DNA of 64,000 nt from Bugulina stolonifera (taxonomy: Eukaryota; Bryozoa; Gymnolaemata; Cheilostomatida; Bugulidae): positions 35,776,818-35,840,817 of the forward strand of contig OW285187.1 in assembly GCA_935421135.1 (NCBI GenBank), read 5' to 3'. The translations under genes and the position numbers were made by a program. Shown one piece after another: positions 40,949 to 52,270 of this stretch; positions within the stretch are counted from its first letter, which is position 1, and each line of letters begins with the position of its first letter. Under the pieces are notes generated by a model that did not search any database, was not told where the DNA came from, and saw only the letters and a program-made list of their open reading frames with translations.

Positions 40949-42343
40949 TCATTCATCCATTACTTTTAGTTTATGTACTGTTTGTGTGTTTATATTGGCT
41001 ACTAAAAAACAACATTTGATATGTTATACTAATTCAATAATTGCTATTATAAATTGACGTTACGGGAAAATAAGAGGTCAATTTCAAAGAAGCCGTTTAG
41101 TCGCACCTCCAATACCAAAGAGCAAGGTTAATGACCAATCAGTAGTGCGCTATTCCCAAAACCGACCAATTGGAGCTAGAATTGGTAACTTATCATCAGT
41201 TTTGCGGGAGATTCGTTATTTTCAGTTTAGACTTTAGAACATAACCGTTTAGAGTTCAGAATACTAAACGCTGTGCTTTAGAACTTGAATTAACCCATCA
41301 CCAGTATGTAGTTGTTACTAGCCTAATCTAATAAGAAAACCAAGCATTCTTAAATTATAAACGCTATTTTTCCCTCTTACATTATTAACTGTAGAACCAC
41401 CAAATAAAATACCCTGCGCAAAACTACAGCGACTACCACGCTGATACTCATACTCGTAGTATAGTTGACACTTATTGCCGCCTCGCCCCTCAGGCCCATT
41501 AAGGAGCATGTGACATCACTTGCCCAAAGAAATGTAGGTGTGGCTAAGCTATAGTAAGCTTATGATCTACACGGGTGATCAAACACTTGCTTGCTTGCTA
41601 TTCTTATTCTAATTAATTTAATTTTTTCTCAATCATTGGTTTATAAAAGTTAAAGTTTATATTTCAAATTTGTGAATCATAAGTAAACAGTACTTCTTCA
41701 GCTATTCCTGTGTGGAGAGAATTTGAATTTTGCTCCAATGATTTGTAGAAAAGCACTAATCTGTTTTGACAAGTTTGTAGAGATTGGACACCATTACCAA
41801 AGTTGCCAATATGAACACAAAAGACTATATTTATCAAGTTAAATGGCAGTAAAGCTACAACAATGGGCCCGCCTACAATTAAAGCATTGATTTGATTGAC
41901 TTTCTTTACTAATTTGGATAGCACCACAGGATTAGTTAGGACATTAAAATACAGTTATATCAGGTAAACATCTCTGAGTGTTTGATAGAGCACAATATTT
42001 GTAGGTTTTTAAAGAAAAACTCACTCGTGTAGAGATACTCAACCAAGACGATCTTTACATCGTTTTAAAACAAAAAGTCAGCTCGGCACAGCTAGTGTTA
42101 TGAAGCCCCTGAAAGATGTAATTGTTTAAAAACTAACTTAGTAGGCCTAACTGTCTCCAGACTTGTCTTAGTTTTCCTGTTTGGTGCTATATTTGTGAGA
42201 TGTGTAGCTACATCACGGAGGCCTACGAAAAATCAAGCTGCTACCTCGATATGAGCAGAAATTATGCATTGTAACAAATATTTCTATCTGATGTAGGCAC
42301 ACTTAGCTCCAACTCAAATGAAGAAAATTGCTCAGGTGATGCA

Positions 42344-45300
42344 ATGGCCTACATAGTAGTTGGTAGGTATTTCCACTAGTAAATGTTCTATTTCACCTAG
42401 AGTGTGGTTCTGTGATTGAGTTCAATACTCAGTTACTGATTACAATCATCGACTCTCATGAACACCTTCAGTGCATTTCCGCTGTTCAATGTAATGCCAA
42501 GCTTACCACCCACCTCTCTCCACTAGACTTACCAGGCTTTCTGGTAGAAATAAAAGAGTGGGAACTGATCTGGTATGCAGTAGTTACTAGGAGGCTTTTC
42601 TCTTCTCCAACCTTCTATTTCTAATTCTAGGGTCTGCACCAAACCTGGTCCCTACTGATGTGGTTGATAGTTTATATAACCTGTCCACTCCTGACCATCC
42701 CTATGTGTACTGTTACCAACGCTCTGATACAGTGGTAAGTCATGCGAAGAATTATTTTATCATCACAATTACCTGCTGTCTACATAAAAGTAAGCAGTTA
42801 CATTCATTTTGTCAATATATTCATCATACCAGGGTTAGTGTTTCACTATAGACCCATTACCTGTGTACTTGTATATTCTACACAACATACGGCTTACGTC
42901 TGTGTAACGCGTAGTAATATTATATAACATTGCCTATTTAAGGTTGGTGACTCGACATGCTGGGTAAAGTACAGCCTAGATTCAGATCCCCTCACAGCAG
43001 CTGTCGTTTGGTAAGGCACACTTTCCCAGGCACATTGTTACACTAAACAACATCAGTCAATGGTATGCACATGGTATGCACATGGTATGCACATGGTATA
43101 CATGTACATATGGTATGCACATGGTATACATATGGTATGCACATGGTATACACATGGTATACACATGGTATGCACATGGTATGCACATGGTATACACATG
43201 GTATGCACATGGTATACACATGGTATACATATGGTATGCACATGGTATACACATGGTCGTTCAGAGGTTAAACTAACTTTGTGTTAACATATCAACTCGT
43301 ATGCTGTAAACTGACTCTATCCAACCAAAGGAGTTGTACAATTTCACTCAGCTTGATATAGCCGTAATTCACTGTTGAAATTTCAACAGAAAACAGTTTT
43401 TTGATTACTGTTCAACTCCATGTTTTCAGGTGTCACAATTGGCAGTACAGTAGGCTACATTGGAGGTACAATGTACATACCTCTTATATTGTAGTGATGC
43501 TGGTGACATTCACTCTGCACTCAACACACTCGGTGACCTTGACCTCCAGCAGGTTCCACATCTGACTCTTATCTGGTTCTTCCAACCTTCTGATTGGTTA
43601 GTTAGACTTAGTCAACCGATCAAACTCTTTCAACATTTACTGACAAAACTATATTAGAGACAACACTCCAGAGATGTTCTTGATAAATATTTCTAAAAGG
43701 TTTTAATATTAAACCATTTTAGCCTACAAGTATGTATGTTGTGTGTATAGAATGTGTGTGTACAGTATAATATAATCTACATGTATTACATCCTATCATA
43801 TTACTTCTAGTGAGAGGGAAGAACTACAAGGAGCTGTACTACGAGCATGTATATGTCACAACTCTAGGGTAGTCACAGTACTCAATGACACACTGTACTC
43901 CACATCACTAGCTGACTGCTGGATATGTGACTATACATCTCCTGTTATCACATCTGATGTGAACAGTATCATCACTCCTGTATGGAGAGGTAGTCTTATA
44001 CTCAAGGTAAAAGTAGACTAATAATATAATATGTTATACAATGGACCATGTACATTGTATATACTGATAGACTGATATACTGTATATAATACTGTGTACA
44101 CTGGTAGACTGATATACTGTATATAATACTGTATATACTGGTAGACTGAAGCTGAGAGTATCCATATACCTACAGAGGTCAGTAACCGGGACACAGAGGA
44201 CCAGACTCAACCCTTTCCCTCCTGCTACTCATCGGTTGGTTCCTAACTGTTATACATTATACGAGCTATACCAGACCTCTCCACTGAGTAGTGGTATGTA
44301 GCTAATAACCCTATATAATGTATTCATAGGTCAAAGGTCAACCTCAGTCCTATCTAGAGATGGTGTCTCCAGTAGACATCTCCAGTATACACAGATGTAT
44401 GCTAGCTGACAGTTACACATTAACACTTGTATCAGCTGATCATGTAGATTCTCTGAACCTAGAACATGTGAGTTATCTCCTCTGTATTATGTGAAGTGTA
44501 TGAGTTATCTCCCCTATATTATATGAAGTGTGTGAGTTATCTCCTCTGTATTATGTGAAGTGTGTCAGTTATTGATGCACACATGGTATAGTTACGCAAA
44601 TATAGCCCACGTGCCCTTGGGCATTACAGTTGTATGCTAAACATTGAATTTTGATCAAAATTAGAGTTGTATTCCCTTTGACCTTATTGTTCAAAGGAGC
44701 AATAACTCCTATGTCACTATCTGCAATGCTATTATAACTATGCATTACTATCACGCAACGCTTACTTTAGTCAATGCTTTCGTGTCTTTGCCAATAGTCA
44801 CCAACCTTGTCCAATAAACCATTTTAGAACTGTGGCTACGTGGTTAGAATGGTGCAGGCTCTTTACTCTCCACCCAAACCAGCTGATAATACAGAGCAGA
44901 AGCTAGCATGTTCAAAGATAACAACAACTGAGGCTTGGATGACCTTTGTCCTTCGAGGGTACCTTCCTAAAACAGGTTATTTCATAGCTGCCCACGTTGA
45001 TGATGTCATAAAGTTGTATCATAGCTACCCACGTTGATGATGTCATAAGGTTATATCATAGCTGCCCACGATGATGTCATAAGGTTATGGCATGGCTACC
45101 CACGTTGATGATGTCATAAGGTTATGTCATAGCTACCCACACTGATGATGTCATAAGGTTATATCATAGCTACCCATGCTCATGAGGTTGTATCATAGCT
45201 ACCCATGCTCATGATGTCATGAGGTTGTATCATAGCTACCCATGCTCATGATGTCTGTGTTACATGACTGTATTATCTATGCACATGCTATCACTGATCA

Positions 45301-48300
45301 TATACTCTGTATCCCACGTATGTGTGCAGGTCATTCCATAGTCACACATCTAATATCTTTTGTTCACAGCTGATCTACCCACTGGTCCTGTGAACTACAA
45401 GTATTACCTCCTTTGTCAAGAGAGCAACAGTCGGCCTGGTAATTACCTCCTCCATCAGTTTGACACGACTCGATTGACTCACTGCATCGACCAGCTGGAG
45501 AGATCAAGTCGTATTGGTAGTGGAGGTCAATGGTAGGTGAATACAGAGAGCGGGTGCCCCCCCCCCCTCCCCGATATTATCTAGTGTTTTGACTGACTAA
45601 CATTTAATACTATAAGGGCTCGGCTACACCAGAGGTCGATTGTTCTTTTTCGGCCTTTGGAGCCACGTTCTAGAGCAAATAGGCGCGCCGTTTGTTCGGC
45701 TATGCAAAGACCAACATGTTGGTCTTTTCGATCCACGTCATCACAGAGTACTATTGTGATAGTTTAGATACAACGACTCCAATTATATAAATTATTTAAA
45801 ATAAGCTTTGGTGATTGGCTGGATTTTAATTAAGGCCACTAGTGGACTGGTGCCACGCATTGCCTATAGAGCCATGCCAACAAACAACGAAGTTGCTCCA
45901 CCAAAGCTAACAGCCTCTCGTGTAAGTAATTGAGCCTAGTGTACTGAGTACCTGAGTGTACGTTATGTAGATGTCAGTCATACACCTATTGAGTCCTCGG
46001 TCTAATATAATTCATAACACACACAGTGACCTTCACCTTTGCTGTCTGTAGGTCATACAGTGAAGACACACAGTCTATATTCAACACAGTAAGAACTAAC
46101 CCACTAAGCCCTACATCTTTGAACACAGATTATAACCGTCTCAGAGATAAGCTAACTTCGTACGTTTCAAGTGGTGAGTAGCACTAGTGCTGGGGTTGTT
46201 GGAATTGTCTTTTCTTTGAGCTACTTCAAGAAGAGTGGATAACTCTACCATTACCCGTTCCCTCAATGTTGCAATGATTGTATACATGTTGATAGTGTAT
46301 ACATGTTGATAGAGAGTATGTACCAGCATCTACACAAACCAGAGGAGTGGCCAGAGAGACTGGCTCTGCAGGATTGTTTAAGGCGGAGGGAGACATTGAA
46401 GAAAACCGGCTGTGTTATGGAAAGGAGGTCAAAGAATGAGACTGGCCAATCAGCAAGTAATAAGTTTATTTGTAACCAATCAGTGCATAGGGTGTGACTT
46501 CGATTTTACATTGAAATGTAGAGCAAGTTTTCAAGCTAGCAACTTAAACTAAATTAATATAATGATCATAAATGTATATTGACAAATGATTCTAAGGTAT
46601 GGTTTTGTGTATCCGTTATCATGATGTATTTCAGCCAACTAAATGCCGCACCTTGTCTACCCTGTAGACTATTGCTTTAACTCCACTACTAGTACTCAGT
46701 ACTACTGTCCTATCATCTAACTCTACTAGTACTCAGTACTACTGTCCTATCATCTAACTCTACTAGTACTCAGTACTACTGTCCTATCATCTAACTCTAC
46801 TAGTACTCAGTATTACTGTCCTATCATCTAACTCTACTAGTACTCAGTATTACTGTCCTATCATCTAACTCTACTAGTACTCAGTATTACTGTCCTATCA
46901 TCTAACTCTACTAGTACTCAGTATTACTGTCCTATCATCTAACTCTACTAGTACTCAGTATTACTGTCCTATCATCTAACTCTACTAGTACTCAGTATTA
47001 CTGTCCTATCATCTAACTCTACTAGTACTCAGTACTACTGTCCTATCATCTAACTCTACTAGTACTCAGTACTACTGTCCTATAATCTAACTCTACTAGT
47101 ACTCAGTATTACTGTCCTATCATCTAACTCTACTAGTACTCAGTATTACTGTCCTATCATCTAACTCTACTAGTACTCAGTATTACTGTCCTATCATCTA
47201 ACTCTACTAGTACTCAGTACTACTGTCCTATCATCTAACTCTACTAGTACGCAGTATTACTGTCTTATCATACAGAGTGCCAACTAACACTGGACTCGGT
47301 CAGAAGTCATTTCCAAGCTAATGGTCAAGCTAAGAACCCAGAGCTCCACCTACCTGAAGGTAGTCAGGAGAAGACAGGGCTGAGAGAGTATACATGGCCT
47401 CAGGCTAGGCTTCACTACGGACCAGGCATCTGGTAGGAACTAAATCTATGATATACAATTATACGGCTAGCATCAAGTGTTCCTATCAAAGGAGGGGAGG
47501 GGGTGCATAACGTTATGTACACTGTATAGTTATTATGTCATGTAAAGAGTATTATTGCAACGGCTGTGGGCTGTCTTTGACCGTTAAATCATGCATGAAG
47601 AGCACTATTTATCGAGAGTCGTCTCCCTCATCGTCAATTACGAATGCATGATTGTTAGTTGCAACTAATGCTGTCATACATGATGTAGTTCTACATTGAA
47701 ATGATGTCATCATACATGTAGCTACGCAGACGACAAAGACTGTACATCCAGGTTAGCCGACCCCAGACTGATCATGTATAGAGACAAGCATAACTTTCCT
47801 GAAACGGCTTCCTTATTCACAACTGATGTGATGCCTTCAATTGGGGCAACTCATGGCCAATCAAGGACTGGTAAGAAAACTTCCAGCCAATCAGCCAGTG
47901 GAAAACAAACTAGGAGCCAATCACAGTCCACCAGGAAGATGGGGAGTCAACCAGCTGATAGTAAATCAGTGAAGCAGAAAACAGATGTACACGAGCCGTG
48001 CAGACAGTCCCCTAGAAGGAAGGGGTTAGTGCTAGAGTCACAATATTGTCTCTTATATTAATGTATATATATTTTATATTGATATGGTGTGACCTTATAT
48101 TAATGTACATGTATTATATAGTGATATGGTGTGACCTTATATTAATGACCCGATGGATTCCACTTCTTCATATTCCCATGTATGACTAGATATAGTAGCA
48201 CTGTGTGAGAACACACTTAATTTATGGATTACATATGTATCCCCATGTCTTCTCTCACTGCCAGCGTTCACTAGAAAGGGTATATTCTCACTGTCAGCGT

Positions 48301-49598
48301 TCGCTAGAAAGGGTATATTCTCATCTCTTTAGATTACAGATTAGACATCCTCCAGCTAAACGTAGATCACATGAAAGACCTTCAAGCCAAGTGAAAGAGA
48401 AACTATTGTTATGTGAAGACAGCAAGAGGGCATGTGGTAATACTAGTACATCTGGAGCTCAGACTATGTTAAGGGACTCGGCTTTTAACAGCAGACAGCA
48501 AAAGGCAGAAAGGAATAAGAAGAATGAGCAGGTATGTTGTTGTAGTACATACATGTCATGTATACCACTGTTATTATAGTATATACACTTCATGTATACC
48601 ACCGCTGTTACTGTATTATATACACGTCAAGTATACCACCACTGTTATTATAGTATATACACTTCATGTATACCACCACTGTTAATGTATTATATACACG
48701 TCATGTACATTGTACACCACTGTTATTATAGTATATACACTTCATGTATACCACCACTGTTACTGTATTATATACACATCAAGTATACCACCACTGTTAT
48801 TATAGTATATACACTTCATGTATACCACCACTGTTAATGTATTATATACACGTCATGTACATTGTATACCACTGTTATTATAGTATATACACTTCATGTA
48901 TACCACTGTTACTATTTCACTATGAGTATACTGTATGTCCGCTCGTCTGTATATATTATGATCTACTACAGAGAATGCGAGCTGCTGTACATCGAGCCCT
49001 ATCCAAGAATGGCATAAAAAGGAATCACAAATCATATGAAGCTTACACTCAGGAGTTGTTCCTCCTGTCTATGAGAGGTGTGAGGGTGAGTGGTATAGCA
49101 CATGTACATGCTTCACTAATAGCAGTTGGTAACTGCATGTTTCACAAATAATTTATACCTATTATACTTTCATCAAAGGTTGCTAGAAGTTGTATATCAC
49201 TTATAACTGGCTAATAAATGGCAGCATTCATGATTGCTTACACTGGGCCAAAAACTACAGTGCTACATCATGCATCATAACATAGACTTAGAGGTAACAT
49301 TTTTAAGGCAAATTGAAAATATTGCACCATAAATATTTAATAGAAGTTTATTTAAAATATAAATTAAATTCTGGAAATTTAACTATTACAGCAAAAATAA
49401 AATTGACTCCATCTGAAATATGAAGGCTGATGGTCAATCCCTTATGTTACACCATGATATGCGTATATATGCATGTATATAATTTACTTTTTGTAGAAAT
49501 TGAAGACATCCATAGACTTGGAAAAGAAAATGAGAGAGATAGCTACTGCCTATGCACCAGCTGCCATCCTAACTATTAACCAGTCAGATGACAGTTAA
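42344..49598 (+). CDS. MTBP: MDM2-binding protein (origin-firing factor MTBP orthologue)
   Basis: Preferred model, 16 exons: 42344-42362, 42631-42734, 42943-43010, 43495-43596, 43811-44006, 44176-44293, 44337-44467, 44858-44975, 45370-45532, 46052-46173, 46313-46456, 47276-47432, 47722-48024, 48333-48531, 48972-49085, 49497-49598. All are GT-AG; phases close to 719 codons plus TAA (human 904). Matches to human MTBP in order: PNLVPTDVVDSLYNL; the TPVWRGSLILK segment (human ELWRGKIQIW); NYKYYLLCQ; the strongest short match KPEEWPERLALQDCL (human LEWPERHVLQNLE); LTLDSVRSHFQANG; ARLHYGPGI; a basic Ser/Gln-rich linker; and the C-terminal helix region VHRALSKNGIKRNHKSY to LKTSIDLEKKMREIA. MTBP works with Treslin/TICRR in CDK-dependent replication origin firing (metazoan Sld7-like partner). 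The N-terminus is least certain: an open stretch at 42401-42572 may be an extra exon. Several introns carry splice-site-anchored minisatellites. Confidence 0.9.
43060..43255. repeat. 11/12-bp minisatellite in MTBP intron
   Basis: About 17 copies of (GGTATGCACAT) and (GGTATACACAT) variants between the exons at 43010 and 43495. Long open frames on both strands are a by-product of the periodicity. Confidence 0.92.
44068..44149. repeat. tandem duplication in MTBP intron
   Basis: Two and a part copies of a unit of about 42 bp containing GGTAGACTGATATACTGTAT. Confidence 0.8.
44468..44572 (+). repeat. 32-bp array starting at the MTBP exon 44337-44467 donor
   Basis: The intron begins GTGAGTTATCTCC at 44468. 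The same 32-bp unit follows twice more and then starts a fourth time, reading ATGAGTTATCTCC, GTGAGTTATCTCC and GTCAGTTAT. Thus donor-like GTGAGT sequences recur at each unit start. One copy is a perfect donor duplicate. Confidence 0.88.
44976..45255 (+). repeat. 37-bp array starting exactly at an MTBP splice donor
   Basis: About eight copies of a 37-bp unit (some 28-34 bp by internal deletion). Each begins GTTATNTCATAGCTACCCAC, and most are preceded by AAG or GAG, so each unit start resembles the real exon-intron boundary ACAG|GTTATT at 44975/44976. Confidence 0.9.
45600..45745. other. GC-richer block with 22-bp palindrome in MTBP intron
   Basis: A stretch with GGCGCGCC and a perfect 22-bp palindrome centred on CCAACATGTTGG (45706-45727). 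It differs from the AT-rich intron around it, which suggests a small inserted element, but no clear terminal repeats or target duplication were found. Confidence 0.35.
46279..46312 (+). repeat. 17-bp duplication of an MTBP splice acceptor
   Basis: Two perfect copies of TGTATACATGTTGATAG. The second ends at the intron's 3' AG (46312); the first offers an identical AG 17 bp upstream. Confidence 0.92.
46672..47275 (+). repeat. 37-bp minisatellite ending in an MTBP splice acceptor
   Basis: About 16 copies of a 37-bp unit with core CTACTGTCCTATCATCTAAC, filling most of the intron 46457-47275. The last copy reads TTACTGTCTTATCATACAG, so the repeat's pyrimidine-rich segment becomes the real 3' splice site at 47275. 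Confidence 0.93.
48244..48332 (+). repeat. 33-bp duplication leading into an MTBP acceptor
   Basis: Two copies of a 33-bp unit beginning TTCTCACTGTCAGCGTTCGC, then a third start TTCTCATCTCTTTAG that forms the 3' splice site at 48332. Confidence 0.8.
48545..48905. repeat. minisatellite in MTBP intron after exon 48333-48531
   Basis: Alternating units containing TGTATACCACCACTGTTATT and ATATACAC(G/T)TCA in a higher-order pattern. It begins close to, but not at, the donor (48532). Long Tyr/Thr-rich frames across it are spurious. Confidence 0.88.
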
Positions 49599-49738
49599 AC
49601 TCTGCCATAGCATAGCTACTGTTATAATTTATTACATTTACCTAGAAGTTAGAGTTAGGAACTAGAGTTATCTCCACCACTTTGCAGTGTGGACAACTCC
49701 CACTAACACAAAGGATGTGCACTGTAACATAATAATAT

Positions 49739-49744
49739 TTTATT
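49739..49744 (-). terminator. candidate poly(A) signal of HROB
   Basis: AATAAA on the minus strand about 200 bp after the HROB stop codon. It lies inside the 344-bp gap between the two convergent stops, so the HROB 3'UTR probably overlaps the MTBP 3'UTR. Confidence 0.4.
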
Positions 49745-49942
49745 TCAAAATACATGTATATATATATGTATTGATAATTCTGAGATATGCACCAAGCAGT
49801 TATATAAAAAGTAGAGTATGAAAACTAGAAGATAAAATATAATTTGCTGATTAGATTCCCAGCACCATCAACTAACCCACTACTTATACATGCAGTGGGT
49901 TATGCCTTCCTTGATTACATCACACACCACAGTACAGTAGGA

Positions 49943-52233
49943 CTAGAAATCCAGGTCAAACTCATCTAGGTCATCTACAAACAGGGTGGTAAATAATAGA
50001 GTACTATTACCATAAACATAATATAATATGACTATCGTTAGACAGTCACTATAAATAGTACAGTTTACTCAGCTTAGGAAGTTGGATATTGAACATTTAC
50101 ATGTACACAACCCATGCAGTTACATACATGTATAATTATATACAAGCACTTCCTGCAACACAATACATGCAGGTATATATACACTACATGTACACAATAC
50201 ATGCAGGTATATATACACTACATGTACACAATACATGCAGGTATATAAAATATACACTACATGTACACAACCCATGCAGGTATATATACACTACATGTAC
50301 ACAATACATGCAGGTATATATACACTACCTGTACACAATACATGCAGGTATATATACACTACATGTACACAATACATGCAGGTATATATACACTACATGT
50401 ACACAATACATGCAGGTATATATTATACACTACATGTACACAATACATGCAGGTATATATACAGTACATGTACACAATACATGCAGGTATATATACACTA
50501 CATGTACACAATACATGCAGGTATATATACAGTACAGAATCCATGCAGTCACATATATATACACTAATAACTACATATATACAACGCATGCAGGTACAAG
50601 GTATCTTCCCGACCTCTTGGACCGACCGGGTCGCAAATAAAAATCACAAGATGGCCGCCCAACCTATGCCAGAAGGGCTATTGGCCTGGGATTTTGCTTG
50701 GCCGGACGAAACCATCCCTAGCTCATCGGCACACCTGACTTCTTCGTGCGAAAATCAGGACTTTGCTTTTGGCCCAGGCCGGTGTGTTCGCCCCTGTGAC
50801 GGATGTGTGCTGGAAAAATTGGCCTGGGTCTGAAATTTAGGTCGCGAAGACACCTACAGATACACTTGGCTACCCAGGGATAGTAGGCACAAGTCGTGTA
50901 ACCATGTAATAATATTATAATTTCAGCACTAAATAAATAGCGAATATAACTCCAAACCTCCACAAAATAACAAACTAACACAGCAGATACCTACCATCCT
51001 CAAAGAGATGTTGGTTTGTGTTGTTTAGTGAAGGTGTGCTCAAGTGAACCATCTCATTGGTCAGTCGGGTTGGACAAGCAGCTCTCTGATTGCTAGAATT
51101 AATACTAGCTGTTTCCTGGTTAATTGTTGTCCCCGAGTCGGAAATTTTGTGAGTTAGTCCATCATTCAAAGTAATTTGATTGGCTGGTAAATGTTTAGGG
51201 ACGTTCTGATTGGATAATCTGCTGCTGTTTGGATGATGGGGATTCCATGTCTTTTTATAAATTTTATTCTGATTCCAAACCGTTCTGCAGTTGACTCTTT
51301 CAGCCAATGGCTGGTTACCACCACCAGATGGAGCTTTGCTACAACTAATCTCTTTTCTCGGGGTGGATACAGGCTGAGTAAGTAGAGTGTCAAGGGGAAG
51401 AGTTGGTTTAGCTACTTGAGTACACTCTATCTCAGCAGTTTTATCATGCTCCGAGTATATCTGTAGCAAGTTATTAGGTGTAATGTTGAGATACTGTCTC
51501 TTACGTGACGGACTAAACACTGCTACCTGTAACACGAGTGGGTGGAGCTATAACTGCTGCCTGTTAACACAAGTGGAGCTATAACTTTGGTACAGTAATG
51601 GAGAATGTTACAGCCTAGCTAATGAATACACTGAATCAATTACTCTACCATATACAATATACACTGCATTATGTGTGGTAAGAGGGAAAATGTTCTTACA
51701 TGTTTTAGAAGAAGTGCTGAACCAAGTTTCAGCTGCTCATGGTACTGTTTGACTAGCAGTCTGTGTATCACTCCATTTATACATCCTACAAAGGAGGGTA
51801 GAGGCAGTGCTGGGTATGATATCGTCTATACATAGTGGTAGTAGTAGTAGTGGTAGCAGTAGTAGAAGTAGTAGCAGCAGTAGTAGTAGCAGTAGTAGTA
51901 GTAGCGGTAGTAGTAGTAGCAGCAGTAGTAGTGGTAGTGGCAGTAGTAGCAGTGGTAGTAGTGGTAGTGGTGGTGGTAGTAGTAGTAGTGGCAGTGGTGG
52001 TAGTGGTAGTAGTGGTGGTAGTAGCAGCAGTGGCAGTAGTAGCGGTAATAGTAGTAGCGGTAGTAGTAGTAGCGGTAGGAGTAGTAGCGGTAGTAGTAGT
52101 AGCGGTAGTAGTAGTAGTAGGGGTAGTAGTGGTAGTAGGGGTAGTAGTGGTAGTGGTAGTAGTGGTAGTAGCGGTAGTAGCAGTAGTAGTGGTAGTAGTA
52201 GTAGTAGCGGTAGTAGTAGTAGTAGTAGTAGCG

Positions 52234-52270
<37 letters not shown>

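Larger units (their letters stand above)
37476..42343. other. interval between divergent CFAP418 and MTBP
   Basis: Holds the hAT element and a LINE fragment, described separately. The rest is AT-rich with CCAATCA/TGATTGG motifs (for example near 41138 and 41163). No further gene is supported. A 60-codon frame at 38275-38456 follows an acceptor-like site but is unrecognised. Confidence 0.5.

Noticed and set aside
43043..43287. Six overlapping frames of Met/Cys/His/Tyr repeats
   Set aside because: An 11/12-bp minisatellite in an MTBP intron; open frames on both strands at once mean periodicity and not coding.
46672..47275. Possible coding repeat region of MTBP
   Set aside because: The 37-bp unit is not a multiple of three and contains stops in every frame; the flanking exons splice in phase across it.
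47656..47667. 12-bp palindrome TAGTTGCAACTA in an MTBP intron
   Set aside because: Too short to be significant in 64 kb of AT-rich sequence.
50089..50833. Open frames of 110-190 codons rich in YTTHAGIYTL repeats
   Set aside because: They cross a 34-bp minisatellite in the last HROB intron in three frames at once; there is no codon bias or protein family.
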